A stretch of DNA of 64,000 bases, from assembly GCA_027698105.1 (NCBI GenBank), contig JAQERH010000002.1:1-64000 (forward strand). The letters are read 5' to 3'. Under the pieces are notes generated by a model that was not told the DNA's origin, did not search any database, and was given only the letters and a program-made list of their open reading frames with translations. Shown in pieces: positions 9,601 through 17,587 of the stretch. Every line of letters starts with the position of its first letter. The stretch's first letter is position 1. The translations under genes were made by a program, and so were the position numbers. The DNA comes from Lachnospiraceae bacterium AM93-12TA (lineage in GTDB: Bacteria; Bacillota; Clostridia; Lachnospirales; Lachnospiraceae).

Positions 9601-11208
9601 CCTGAATGCCACTACTATGATTTTGATTCCGAAGAAGTGAAGCAGTTTTCCGGTATGGCTGGCTGCGATATGCCGGATCGGCTGTGTCCTGTCTGCGGAA
9701 AGCCATTAAAAAAAGACGGGTTTGATATCCCATTTGAGACCTTCCTGGGCTTTAAGGGAGACAAGGAGCCTGATATTGACTTAAACTTCTCCGGAGAATA
9801 CCAGAGCCGCGCCCACGACTATACAGAGGTAATTTTTGGAAAAGGGCAGACCTTCCGGGCGGGAACCATAGGAACTCTGGCCGATAAGACGGCTTTCGGA
9901 TATGTAAAAAAATATTACGAGGAGAGGGGAGAACGCAAGCGAGGCTGTGAGATTAACCGGATTGTTACAGGCTGCGTAGGTGTCAGGAGAACCACAGGAC
10001 AGCACCCTGGAGGAATTATCGTGCTTCCACATGGAGAAGAAATCTATTCTTTCACTCCGGTGCAGCACCCGGCAGACGATATGGGGACGAAGACGATTAC
10101 CACCCATTTTGACTATCACTCCATTGACCACAACCTGCTGAAGCTGGATATTCTGGGACACGATGATCCGACTATGATTCGTATGCTGCAGGATTTGACA
10201 GGACTTGATCCGGTTAAGGATATTCCTCTTGATTCGAAAGAGGTTATGAGCCTGTTTCAGAGCACCGAAGCTCTGGGGATTACGCCGGAGGATATCGGGG
10301 GCTGCCCCTTAGGAGCCTTAGGCGTGCCGGAGTTTGGTACAGACTTTGCCATGCAGATGCTGTTAGATACCAAGCCTAAATATTTTTCCGATCTGGTCCG
10401 CATTGCCGGACTGGCCCATGGTACAGACGTATGGCTGGGAAATGCTCAGACCTTAATTCAGGAGGGAAAGGCGACCATCCAGACGGCCATCTGTACCAGA
10501 GATGATATTATGGTATACTTAATCGGAAGGGGACTGGAAGAGGGACTTTCCTTCACGATTATGGAGAGTGTCCGTAAAGGAAAGGGCCTGAAACCAGAGT
10601 GGGAGGAGGAAATGACAGCCCACGGAGTTCCTGACTGGTATATCTGGTCCTGCAAAAAGATTAAATATATGTTCCCGAAAGCTCATGCAGCTGCCTACGT
10701 GATGATGGCGTGGCGAATCGCCTACTGCAAGGTATTTTATCCACTTGCCTACTATGCGGCCTTTTTCAGTATCCGCGCCAGCGGCTTTTCCTATGAGCTG
10801 ATGTGCCAGGGAAGAGAAAAGCTGGAACATCACTTGGCTGATTATAAAAAACGGCTGGACACCCTTTCCAAAAAGGAGCAGGATACGCTGCGGGATATGA
10901 GAATCGTCCAGGAAATGTATGCCAGAGGCTATGAATTTACACCGATTGATATTTACAAGGCCAGCGCCAGGAATTTTCAGATTGTCGATGGAAAGCTGAT
11001 GCCTTCTTTAAGCAGCATCGACGGGCTGGGAGAGAAGGCTGCAGATGGAATTGTGTTTGCTGCCGAGGATGGCCCTTTCCTCTCAAAGGAGGATTTTATC
11101 AACCGTTCCAAGGTGACAAAAACGGTGGCGGATTTAATGGGGGAACTGGGACTTCTGCGGGGACTTCCGGAAAACAATCAGCTGTCGCTGTTTGATCTGG
11201 CATTGTAA
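6649..11208 (+). CDS. polC: DNA polymerase III PolC (Gram-positive replicase)
   Basis: Replicative DNA polymerase alpha subunit with its own proofreading exonuclease, specific to low-GC Gram-positives. The 1519 residues run as N-terminal domain, OB fold (about 305-400), a PHP domain beginning VELHCHTKMSDMDG, an inserted DnaQ-like exonuclease (about 495-660, ExoI motif DIETTGFSP), the rest of PHP, then palm/fingers. GSRGSVGSSF marks the polymerase active region, two CPxC motifs near 985-1020 make the zinc site, and EPDIDLNF carries catalytic Asp residues. A variable Ala/Lys-rich linker lies around 185-280. GTPase-like or accessory subunits are not nearby. It is translationally coupled to ispG. 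Confidence 0.98.
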   Translation: MKPFLEVFPDLHITDNLRELLELVEVERVTASRDRSSIRVYIVCSRLIHKQNIYGLEKGIKDQLFPGKRVTIKIQEKFKLSGQYTPEKLLMVYKDSILMELKNYSILLYNMFRKAECSFPKQDVMEMILEDTMIARDKTFELKRVLEKIFTERCGLPLEIHEEYRIPQKKTLDPAVVSYPSGETRSGDQPGAGDAYDPGYSAYLDAMAASGDAVAGAEEETVPFYDGTVYTPSAEPEKPAGQLKTAAPTAGEKTARKAAKQDFGKKEFKKRESGRFGGYRRSEDPDVLYGRGFDDDTIEIHQIEGEIGEVTIRGKILTCEVRELRSGKQLFIFTITDFTDTIGVKIFAKEEAVDDLKAATAPGQFVRLKGVATIDRFDGELTLGSVVGIKKCEDFTGKRMDNSPVKRVELHCHTKMSDMDGVSEVKDLIKRAKKWGMDAIAVTDHGCVQAFPDANHAVEKGDGFKVLYGVEGYLVDDMKQLAEDEKGQSLDHTCVVFDIETTGFSPLKNKIIEIGAVKVENGKITDKFSTFVNPEVPIPFEIERLTSISDNMVLHAPTIEQVLPEFLEFCKDAVMVAHNASFDMSFMKHNAMLQGKSFEPTILDTVSMARFLLPNLHRFKLDTVAKELKISLENHHRAVDDAGATAEIFVKFVEMLKKRGIENLTQLNEHSRMSVETIRKMPTNHIIILAKNDIGRINLYRLVSDSNLIYYAKRPRIPKSEILKYREGLIIGSACEAGELYQALLRGVPEAEINKIAEFYDYLEIQPLGNNSFMLRDEKSVVKSEEDLKDLNRKIVELGERFNKPVCATCDVHFLDPEDEVYRRIIMAGKGFKDCDDQPPLYLRTTEEMLQEFEYLGSDKAEEVVITNTRKIAAMCERISPVRPDKCPPVIPDSDEMLRNICYNRAHEMYGENLPKIVVERLERELNSIISNGFAVMYIIAQKLVWKSNEDGYLVGSRGSVGSSFVATMSGITEVNPLSPHYYCPECHYYDFDSEEVKQFSGMAGCDMPDRLCPVCGKPLKKDGFDIPFETFLGFKGDKEPDIDLNFSGEYQSRAHDYTEVIFGKGQTFRAGTIGTLADKTAFGYVKKYYEERGERKRGCEINRIVTGCVGVRRTTGQHPGGIIVLPHGEEIYSFTPVQHPADDMGTKTITTHFDYHSIDHNLLKLDILGHDDPTMIRMLQDLTGLDPVKDIPLDSKEVMSLFQSTEALGITPEDIGGCPLGALGVPEFGTDFAMQMLLDTKPKYFSDLVRIAGLAHGTDVWLGNAQTLIQEGKATIQTAICTRDDIMVYLIGRGLEEGLSFTIMESVRKGKGLKPEWEEEMTAHGVPDWYIWSCKKIKYMFPKAHAAAYVMMAWRIAYCKVFYPLAYYAAFFSIRASGFSYELMCQGREKLEHHLADYKKRLDTLSKKEQDTLRDMRIVQEMYARGYEFTPIDIYKASARNFQIVDGKLMPSLSSIDGLGEKAADGIVFAAEDGPFLSKEDFINRSKVTKTVADLMGELGLLRGLPENNQLSLFDLAL

Positions 11209-11224
11209 ACAAAGGAGAAACGAT

Positions 11225-12406
11225 ATGAAATACGATTTTGAGACAGTTCTGGATCGGTATGACAACGGATCCGTAAAATGGAATCTGATGAAAAAGATGA
11301 AGCCTCAGGTGGGAAGAGGAATTGTTCCTTTTTCTATCGCAGATATGGAGTTTAAAAATCCGCCGGAAATTATTGAGGCCCTGAAGGAGTATCTGGATAC
11401 AGCTGTACTGGGATATCAGACGGCGGAACCTTCCTGGTATGAGGCTGTTACAAACTGGACAAAACGCAGATATGGATGGGAGACAAAACCGGAGTGGTTT
11501 TATACCACTCCCGGAGTAGTAAACGCTCTGTATCACGGTGTTCTGGCTTTCACGGAACCGGAAGACGGCGTGATTATTATGCCTCCTGTTTACCATCCCT
11601 TTTATAAAGCGGTAGAATCTAATGGAAGAAGGGTAGTTAAATGCCCGCTGAAGGAAGGACAGAATCTTTCCTATTCCATTGACTTTGACAGACTGGATGC
11701 TTTGGCCGCTGAAGAGAAAAACCGGCTTTTGCTTCTCTGCAATCCCCATAATCCGGTAGGACGGGTGTGGACCAGAGAGGAGCTTTTAAAGATTAGCGAA
11801 ATCTGCCTGCGTCATCATGTCTTTGTTATTTCCGACGAAATTCACTGCGATTTGATTATGCCCGGCCACACGTTTACTTCATTTGCTTCCCTGTCAGAAG
11901 AAAATGCTGCTAATACTATGGCCTGCATCGCTCCCAGCAAGACTTTTAATCTGGCCGGTCTGGAGGCGTCCTGTGTAATTCTGCCTGATCGGGAGAGACG
12001 GCACAGACTGAAAGCAGAGATGGGCCGCGTTTCTTACGAGGGACGGGTAAATGCGCTGGGCTATAAAGCTATGGAAGCCGCCTACACCAGATGTGATGCC
12101 TGGCTGGCAGAAGCAGTACAGGTGATTTACAACAACCATCTTCTGCTGTCAGATTTTCTGAAGGAGCACTGTCCTGAGGTCAAGGCAGCGCCTTTAGAGG
12201 GAACTTATCTGCAGTGGCTGGATCTGCGCTCTCTTGGCTGGACTTCCAAGGAACAGGAAAAAATCATGGTGGAGGCAGATCTGTTCTTTGACGAGGGCAG
12301 TATGTTCGGCCCTGAGGGAAACGGGTTTGAGCGGATGAACCTGGCCTGCCCTCAGACCGTTATGATGGATGGACTGTATCGCCTCAGCCAGACGGTAAAC
12401 AGATGA
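11225..12406 (+). CDS. MalY/PatB-type PLP aminotransferase (cystathionine beta-lyase family)
   Basis: Fold-type I PLP enzyme of the MalY/PatB group; characterised members cleave cystathionine or related C-S bonds. The 393-residue product contains the PLP lysine in APSKTFNLAGLEAS, CNPHNPVGRVW and SDEIHCDLI (PLP-ring Asp). The N-terminus MKYDFETVLDRYDNGSVKWN is typical of this group. ATG 11225 has AAAGGAG 11211-11217; an earlier in-frame start at 11192 would overlap polC. The physiological substrate cannot be told from sequence; beta-lyase is the best inference. Confidence 0.85.
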   Translation: MKYDFETVLDRYDNGSVKWNLMKKMKPQVGRGIVPFSIADMEFKNPPEIIEALKEYLDTAVLGYQTAEPSWYEAVTNWTKRRYGWETKPEWFYTTPGVVNALYHGVLAFTEPEDGVIIMPPVYHPFYKAVESNGRRVVKCPLKEGQNLSYSIDFDRLDALAAEEKNRLLLLCNPHNPVGRVWTREELLKISEICLRHHVFVISDEIHCDLIMPGHTFTSFASLSEENAANTMACIAPSKTFNLAGLEASCVILPDRERRHRLKAEMGRVSYEGRVNALGYKAMEAAYTRCDAWLAEAVQVIYNNHLLLSDFLKEHCPEVKAAPLEGTYLQWLDLRSLGWTSKEQEKIMVEADLFFDEGSMFGPEGNGFERMNLACPQTVMMDGLYRLSQTVNR

Positions 12407-12584
12407 AATCACGGATGCAGGAATGAACTTCTGCGGTAATGGTCCTTAAATATGGCGGATACACTTCCTGCTGCAAATGATGTAGAATGGAACGAGGCTG
12501 TCCTGGCAGAATAGTTTAAAGCCTGGAAAGCTCCAGCCGTATCCGCCGGATATAGATTAGCAAACAGAAAGAGGAGTATGAAAG

Positions 12585-12935
12585 ATGAACAGAGAAAGAT
12601 ATGACAGGCTGACAGCAGTCGGAATCCAGATGGAGGAAGCCCTGGAACGCTTTATGGACAGCCAGTCCATGTTTGAGCGGTTCCTGGGAAAATTTCTGGA
12701 AGATGAGACATACAGTCAGCTGAAGGAAGCTCTTGATAAGGGAGATATTGAAACATCTATTATGAAATCTCATACCTTAAAGGGAGTAACGGGAAATCTT
12801 TCAATGAAAAATCTTTATCAGCTGACAGGCAGACAGGTAGAACTTTTGAAAGACGGAAAGCTGAGTGAAGCCAGAGAGCTGATGACAAGTATTGACAAGG
12901 CCTATGAAGAAACAGTCGAGGCCCTGAAGGAGTAA
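12585..12935 (+). CDS. Stand-alone Hpt phosphotransfer protein
   Basis: A 116-residue all-helical histidine phosphotransfer domain. His63 in SHTLKGVTGNL matches the HxLKG core of Hpt domains, followed by the hydrophobic/small residue pattern of the four-helix bundle. Expected role: carrying phosphate from a hybrid kinase's receiver domain to another receiver. AGAGGAG lies 8 nt before ATG. The hybrid kinase begins 4 nt downstream, so they form a phosphorelay pair. No separate output response regulator is encoded near by. Confidence 0.85.
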   Translation: MNRERYDRLTAVGIQMEEALERFMDSQSMFERFLGKFLEDETYSQLKEALDKGDIETSIMKSHTLKGVTGNLSMKNLYQLTGRQVELLKDGKLSEARELMTSIDKAYEETVEALKE

Positions 12936-12939
12936 GTAT

Positions 12940-15534
12940 ATGGTTAGACAGAACAGTGCAGACAGAAAAGGAAACAGCCATGGTGGAAAGCAGAGGAAAC
13001 TGAAGGAGACCCTGCTGCGGACAAGGAACAGCCTGATTCTGCTGGCTCTGTTCGCAGCCATTTCTGCCACAAGTTTTCACATGATACGAAATAACCTGCT
13101 GGATAACGCCAGAGTCATGGGAGACGGTCTTGCCCGCTCTTACTCCGTAGAGGAGGAGAAAAATATTACGGCATATCAGGTGCTGATGAACATACAGGGC
13201 AGATATCTGGATCAGTTTCTGGAAAACAGTCCCAGTGAAACACAGCTCAAAGAATGGCTGTCAGTTTTTTATAAAAATACAGGCGCTGCATTCGGGAAAA
13301 ATTCGATTCTGCCTTACGCAGTCATAGACGGCTCCGTCATTCCTGCTGTTGAGGCTCTCAAAAATAAGAACTACGATCCTTCTGCCCATGAATGGTATCG
13401 TCAGGCAGAGGAAGCAGACGGCTCTGTTGTTTTCAGTGACATGTATGAAGATTCCTGCCAGAAGATACCGGTTATTACCATTGCTAAGAAATGTAAAACA
13501 CCTGAAACCTTTCTTGTATTCGATATTTTTCCAGAAAAATTCAGAATCAGCACAAACAATGAAGAGCTGCCAAAAGGAAGCTCTTATTATCTCTGCGATA
13601 GAGCCGGAAATGTACTGTACAGCGAGACCTGTCTGGAGGTGGAACGAGTCGATCCTTATCTGAAACGAATCCTGAATGATATCAAAAAGGGAACATTGCC
13701 GGAAAATAATCCTTATGTAATTAATCCGAACGGCGAAAAAAGAGGTGTCTATTATGAAAAGATGGATAATGGCTGGACCTGTATTGTAACCATCCCCTAC
13801 AAAGAACTGCTGGGAAGCTTCTGGAATGCAACACTTTGGTATGTGGGGCTGTTCAGCTTCTGTTTTGTTATGGCAGTGTTTATGGGCGTTAAAAGCTTTC
13901 TGCTCAGCAGAAAAATGAAGCGGATTAATGAGACGGTTCAGGTTCTTGGAAATTCATTCTATGCAGTCTACCGGATAAACTTTAAAAACGATACCTATGA
14001 TATGATCAAAGGCTCGGATTATGTCCGTTCCCAGGTCCCTGAAAAGGGCAGCTACAGTGATTTTCTAAACATAGTAGGGGAGGTAATTGAGGAAAAGGCG
14101 TATCAGGAGTTTATCAAAAGCTTTTCTCTTGAAAATATTAACCGCCTTGTATCCCACAAGGTTCAGGACTATGGCGGCGATTTCCGAAGACAGTTTCAGG
14201 ACGGCTACCGCTGGGTAAATGTCCGTCTTCTGTATGATGGCTCTCTGAATCAGAATGAGGCCGTGCTCTGCTTCCGTGAAGTAGATGAGGAAAAAAAGAG
14301 TCAGCTCCAGCATCAGCATATCCTGGAGACGGCCCTGGATACTGCTAAAAAGAATGAAGATGCCCAGAGTCAGTTTTTCTCAGCCATGTCCCACGATATG
14401 AGAACTCCGTTAAGCGCCATTATCGGAATGACTGAACTGGCGGAAAAGCATCCTGAAGATACAAAACAGGTGGAGGGATATCTGAAACGAATTGGAGCTT
14501 CCAGCCGTCAGCTTCTGGGACTGATCAATGATATTTTAGAAATATCTCAGGTCCGGAAAGGAAAAATCACCATTGAACATAATGAGTTTGATTTGAAAAC
14601 AGCAGTCGGTGATTACACAGCTCCTTTTGTCATTCAGGCTGAACGGGAGGAAAAGAATTTTACCGCTTCCTTCCATCTCAAAAACAGGAAAGTAAAAGGC
14701 GATTCCTTCCGGCTGGGACAAGTGATGAACAATCTGCTGTCCAATGCTTTTAAGTTTACGAAGTCCGGCGATTCCATTGCTGTCTCTGTCGAACAGATGG
14801 AGGAACAGTCCGGGGATGTGTTCCGCATTATCGTCTCTGACACAGGAGCCGGAATGTCGGAGGAATTTTTAACACGTCTGTTTCTGCCCTACGAGAGGGA
14901 AACTAGATTTGGCGCAAAATACGTTGCCGGAACCGGACTGGGCATGGCAATCGTGAAAAGCATTGTCAGCCAGATGGATGGACAAATCAGCGTAGACAGT
15001 AAACTGGGAGAGGGCAGTGTGTTTACCCTGATGATTCCTTTTGAAGTTCTTCCGGATTCAGCCCCGGAAGAAGAGGACGCTTTGGAATGCTCAGAAAAAG
15101 GCAGGGATCTTGCAAAGACAGAGTATACAAATCTGACGGGTCTTAGAATTCTTCTGGCAGAGGACAATGAAATCAATATGGAGATATGCTGCGAGATGTT
15201 AGGTATGGCTGGAATTGAGGTAACGCAGGCGTGGAACGGAAGAGAGGCACTGGAGGTGTTCCGCTCTTCTCCTGTGTCATATTTTGACGCTGTGCTGATG
15301 GATATGCAGATGCCGGAAATGGATGGCTGTGAAGCTGCATCAGCAATCAGAAATCTCAAACATGAACGGGCTGATGCAGAAACAGTTCCGATTATCGCTA
15401 TTACAGCCAATGCCTTTTCTGAAGATATTGAGGCTACGGAAAAGGCGGGAATGAATGCTCATATTTCTAAGCCAATTAACTTCCCTGTTCTGTGCAGGAC
15501 GCTGGAGAAGATGACAGAAAACAAGAAAAACTGA
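12940..15534 (+). CDS. Hybrid sensor histidine kinase with C-terminal receiver
   Basis: Membrane sensor kinase, 864 residues. Order: positively charged N-terminus, TM1 (about 30-52), extracytoplasmic sensor (about 53-295, Cache-like by size and position), TM2 (about 300-322), a linker domain (about 330-460), HisKA with His485 in SHDMRTPLSAI, HATPase_c (NNLLSNAFKF, DTGAGM, GTGLGM), and a receiver (about 730-855) with LLAEDNEIN and phosphoacceptor Asp788 in LMDMQMPEMDG. It forms an operon with the upstream Hpt gene. The ligand is not predictable. It lacks its own C-terminal Hpt, consistent with use of the neighbouring one. Confidence 0.9.
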   Translation: MVRQNSADRKGNSHGGKQRKLKETLLRTRNSLILLALFAAISATSFHMIRNNLLDNARVMGDGLARSYSVEEEKNITAYQVLMNIQGRYLDQFLENSPSETQLKEWLSVFYKNTGAAFGKNSILPYAVIDGSVIPAVEALKNKNYDPSAHEWYRQAEEADGSVVFSDMYEDSCQKIPVITIAKKCKTPETFLVFDIFPEKFRISTNNEELPKGSSYYLCDRAGNVLYSETCLEVERVDPYLKRILNDIKKGTLPENNPYVINPNGEKRGVYYEKMDNGWTCIVTIPYKELLGSFWNATLWYVGLFSFCFVMAVFMGVKSFLLSRKMKRINETVQVLGNSFYAVYRINFKNDTYDMIKGSDYVRSQVPEKGSYSDFLNIVGEVIEEKAYQEFIKSFSLENINRLVSHKVQDYGGDFRRQFQDGYRWVNVRLLYDGSLNQNEAVLCFREVDEEKKSQLQHQHILETALDTAKKNEDAQSQFFSAMSHDMRTPLSAIIGMTELAEKHPEDTKQVEGYLKRIGASSRQLLGLINDILEISQVRKGKITIEHNEFDLKTAVGDYTAPFVIQAEREEKNFTASFHLKNRKVKGDSFRLGQVMNNLLSNAFKFTKSGDSIAVSVEQMEEQSGDVFRIIVSDTGAGMSEEFLTRLFLPYERETRFGAKYVAGTGLGMAIVKSIVSQMDGQISVDSKLGEGSVFTLMIPFEVLPDSAPEEEDALECSEKGRDLAKTEYTNLTGLRILLAEDNEINMEICCEMLGMAGIEVTQAWNGREALEVFRSSPVSYFDAVLMDMQMPEMDGCEAASAIRNLKHERADAETVPIIAITANAFSEDIEATEKAGMNAHISKPINFPVLCRTLEKMTENKKN

Positions 15535-15582
15535 TAACTGTACCTGTAAAAAAACGTATTTTTGTCTATTTAAAGTGGAAGA

Positions 15583-15607
15583 AAGCCGCCGCCTGGCAGA
15601 GCGGCTT
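15583..15607. other. Hairpin downstream of the kinase gene
   Basis: AAGCCGC (15583-15589) and GCGGCTT (15601-15607) form a 7-bp stem without a T-run on either strand. It lies in the 340-nt gap between the kinase and licT genes. The rest of this gap holds the licT promoter and RAT element; nothing else is recognised. Confidence 0.35.
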
Positions 15608-15684
15608 GAAGTCCCTCTCAGAGTGCGGAAATACTCGGAATAAAGAGTTTGTTAAAAATATATAAAAAAAGAATAAAGTTTCTA

Positions 15685-15713
15685 TTGACTTATAGGTAAT
15701 GATTTGGTAAGAT
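15685..15713 (+). promoter_or_regulatory. Sigma-A-type promoter of the glucose PTS operon
   Basis: TTGACT (15685-15690), 17-nt spacer, TAAGAT (15708-15713). Transcription would begin near 15720, about 20 nt upstream of the RAT antiterminator site, the expected layout for a LicT/GlcT-controlled operon. Confidence 0.8.
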
Positions 15714-15738
15714 CAGAAACAGGAAATAAATAAGCTAT

Positions 15739-15766
15739 GGATTGTTACTGGTAAGCAGGCAAAACC
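15739..15766 (+). promoter_or_regulatory. Ribonucleic antiterminator (RAT) site
   Basis: The 28-nt element starts GGATTGTTACTG and ends GCAGGCAAAACC, closely matching the RAT RNA bound by BglG/LicT/GlcT-family proteins. Its 3' end overlaps the 5' arm of the terminator that follows, so binding of the antiterminator would block terminator folding. Confidence 0.9.
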
Positions 15767-15835
15767 AATTTTGAGGGAGAAGGACCGAAGTGTTCAGAAA
15801 GAGACGAGATCCTTGTCTTCAAGATTGGTTTTTTT
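15761..15835 (+). terminator. RAT-controlled leader terminator
   Basis: AAACCAATTTTGA (15762-15774) pairs with TCAAGATTGGTTT (15819-15831, one G-U pair), followed by a T-run to 15835. The 5' arm shares the last bases of the RAT element. The interior holds about 45 nt. licT itself lies downstream, so the antiterminator controls its own expression. Confidence 0.85.
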
Positions 15836-15874
15836 CATGCCCGGCAATGTTTGCCAAAGGGAGAAGCATGACTT

Positions 15875-16702
15875 ATGAAAATTGATAAGGTGATCAACAA
15901 TAACATCGTAAGCGCTCTGGATTCAGAAGGAAAAGAGATTGTTGTCATGGGAAGAGGGCTTGGCTTCGGAGCAAAGCCCGGAAAGGAAATCCCTGAAGCA
16001 AAGATTGAAAAAATATTCCGTCTGGACAGCCAGAATACCATGAACCGTTTTAAGGAGCTTCTTTCCAATCTGCCTCTGGAGCACATTCAGGTTTCAACGG
16101 AAATTATTAATTACGCTAAAAGCGTGCTGAACAGAAGCCTGAATCAAAATATCTATGTGACTTTGACCGATCATATTAATTTTGCCATTGAGCGGTTTCG
16201 GAAGCAGATGCGTTTTTCCAATCCGCTTCTCAGCGAGATTAAAGCTTTCTACAAGGAAGAGTACCTGATAGGAGAATATGCAGTTGCTTTGATTGAAAAG
16301 GAGATAGGCATCCGTCTTCCGGTAGACGAAGCCGGTTTCATTGCCCTCCATGTCGTAACGGCTGAATATAATACAGCCATGAGTGAAACGATTGACATTA
16401 CAAACCTGATTCAAAACGTGGTGGGAATGGTTCGGGATTATTTCCATGTAGGTCTGGACGAAACCTCCCTTAACTATCAGAGATTTGTCACTCATCTGCG
16501 CTTTCTGGCCCAGAGAATTGTGGCAGGAAAGCTTTTGGACAGCGGAAATCCCGAATTTAATCGTCTGATTTCCCAGATGTATCCAGAGGAATATGCCTGC
16601 AGCCTGAAAATCAGGGAGCATATAAAATCGGTATACAGCCATGATGTGACGGAAGAGGAAACCGCATATCTGGCAGTTCATATAAAACGAATCAGAGATT
16701 AA
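15875..16702 (+). CDS. licT: BglG/LicT-family transcription antiterminator
   Basis: RNA-binding antiterminator of 275 residues: N-terminal CAT RNA-binding domain (about 1-55: MKIDKVINNNIVSAL, VVMGRGLGFGAKPG) followed by two PRD domains (about 65-170 and 171-275). PRD histidines are visible, for example in LPLEHIQV and LTDHINF. In known members the PTS phosphorylates PRDs to tie activity to substrate supply. It acts on the RAT site just upstream. The downstream IIA/HPr-like/IICB genes are of the glucose type, so GlcT could be an equally valid name; I cannot tell which sugar is sensed. Confidence 0.9.
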   Translation: MKIDKVINNNIVSALDSEGKEIVVMGRGLGFGAKPGKEIPEAKIEKIFRLDSQNTMNRFKELLSNLPLEHIQVSTEIINYAKSVLNRSLNQNIYVTLTDHINFAIERFRKQMRFSNPLLSEIKAFYKEEYLIGEYAVALIEKEIGIRLPVDEAGFIALHVVTAEYNTAMSETIDITNLIQNVVGMVRDYFHVGLDETSLNYQRFVTHLRFLAQRIVAGKLLDSGNPEFNRLISQMYPEEYACSLKIREHIKSVYSHDVTEEETAYLAVHIKRIRD

Positions 16703-16719
16703 GAAAGAGAGGGAATCAC

Positions 16720-17208
16720 ATGTTTTCATCACTGAAAAAGATGTTTGGAGGAAAAGAGGACAAGAAAGTTGTTTTAGCTCCTGTGTCAGGAAAGGCCGTT
16801 TCTTTAAAAGAAGTAAACGATCCGACCTTCAGCCAGGAGATTCTGGGAAAGGGCGTTGCCATTATTCCATCTGAGGGAAAAATCGTCGCTCCGGCTGACG
16901 GAACCCTCAGCGTATTCTTTGAAACAAAGCACGCAGTCAGCATTTCTGCTGAGAATGGCGCAGAGATTATTGTTCATGTGGGTCTTGATACTGTAAACTT
17001 AAAGGGTGAGCATTTCACAGCCCACAAACAGCAGGGGGACAAGGTAAAGGCAGGCGAACTTCTGTTAGAATTTGACATGGAAGCTATCAAGGCTGCCGGA
17101 TATGATGTCATCACACCGGTTATTATCTGCAATACACCTGATTTCCCGGATATGGTCTGCCATACAGGCCAGGATGTCAAGGAATTAGACGCTATTATCG
17201 AGCTGTAG
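16720..17208 (+). CDS. crr: PTS glucose-family IIA component
   Basis: Free-standing IIA-Glc-type protein, 162 residues. His86 in EIIVHVGLDTV is the phosphorylated histidine and His71 in KHAVSI the partner (equivalent to E. coli His90 and His75). The family motif TPVIICN is also present. It passes phosphate from HPr to the IIB domain of the IICB encoded two genes later. It lies 17 nt after licT with an AGAGGGA site. In many Firmicutes IIA is fused to IICB; here it is separate. Confidence 0.92.
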   Translation: MFSSLKKMFGGKEDKKVVLAPVSGKAVSLKEVNDPTFSQEILGKGVAIIPSEGKIVAPADGTLSVFFETKHAVSISAENGAEIIVHVGLDTVNLKGEHFTAHKQQGDKVKAGELLLEFDMEAIKAAGYDVITPVIICNTPDFPDMVCHTGQDVKELDAIIEL

Positions 17209-17220
17209 AGAGGCAAAAAT

Positions 17221-17487
17221 ATGAGAACTCTGACGATTACCGTTCAAACAGCAGAGGGGCTTCATGTGAAGCCTGCGTCCCAGCTGTTTATGGCTGCCCG
17301 GGATTTTAACTGCCGGATTACGGCTTCCTGTGGGGAAGCGCAGGCAGACTGCAAAAATATTCTGGAGCTTTTAAACCTGGGTGCTGCCGGAGGAGAACGG
17401 CTTACACTGAACTTTGAGGGACCAGATGAGACAGAGGCAGAAAGCGCCTTTTGCCGTCTGGCAGAAGAATCTGAGGAATTTTCATAA
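17221..17487 (+). CDS. HPr-family protein with Asn at the regulatory serine position
   Basis: An 88-residue HPr-like phosphocarrier. The active site reads GLHVKPA, so His15 is present but Arg17 is Lys. The second signature reads DCKNILELLNLG: Asn occupies position 46, where HPr kinase phosphorylates Ser in Firmicutes HPr. It should therefore accept phosphate from EI in principle but be blind to HPrK and so unable to serve as the CcpA corepressor. Located between IIA and IICB with a 12-nt gap. It is probably a dedicated paralogue, with canonical ptsH elsewhere; that is inference. Confidence 0.87.
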   Translation: MRTLTITVQTAEGLHVKPASQLFMAARDFNCRITASCGEAQADCKNILELLNLGAAGGERLTLNFEGPDETEAESAFCRLAEESEEFS

Positions 17488-17587
17488 TTGAGCATACAGT
17501 TAAGTTACGATTTGCACCTGCTTTCAGGCAGGTTCAGATAAAAAAATGCCGGTAGTCCGGCAAAAAAAGGAAAGGGGTTCATTATTT

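Noticed and set aside
12452..12514. Short ORF (20 codons) between the aminotransferase and Hpt genes
   Set aside because: No ribosome binding site and no recognisable product; the 178-nt gap shows no other clear signal.
15583..15607. Terminator for the hybrid kinase transcript
   Set aside because: The stem is real but no T-run follows on the plus strand, so it is listed only as a hairpin.
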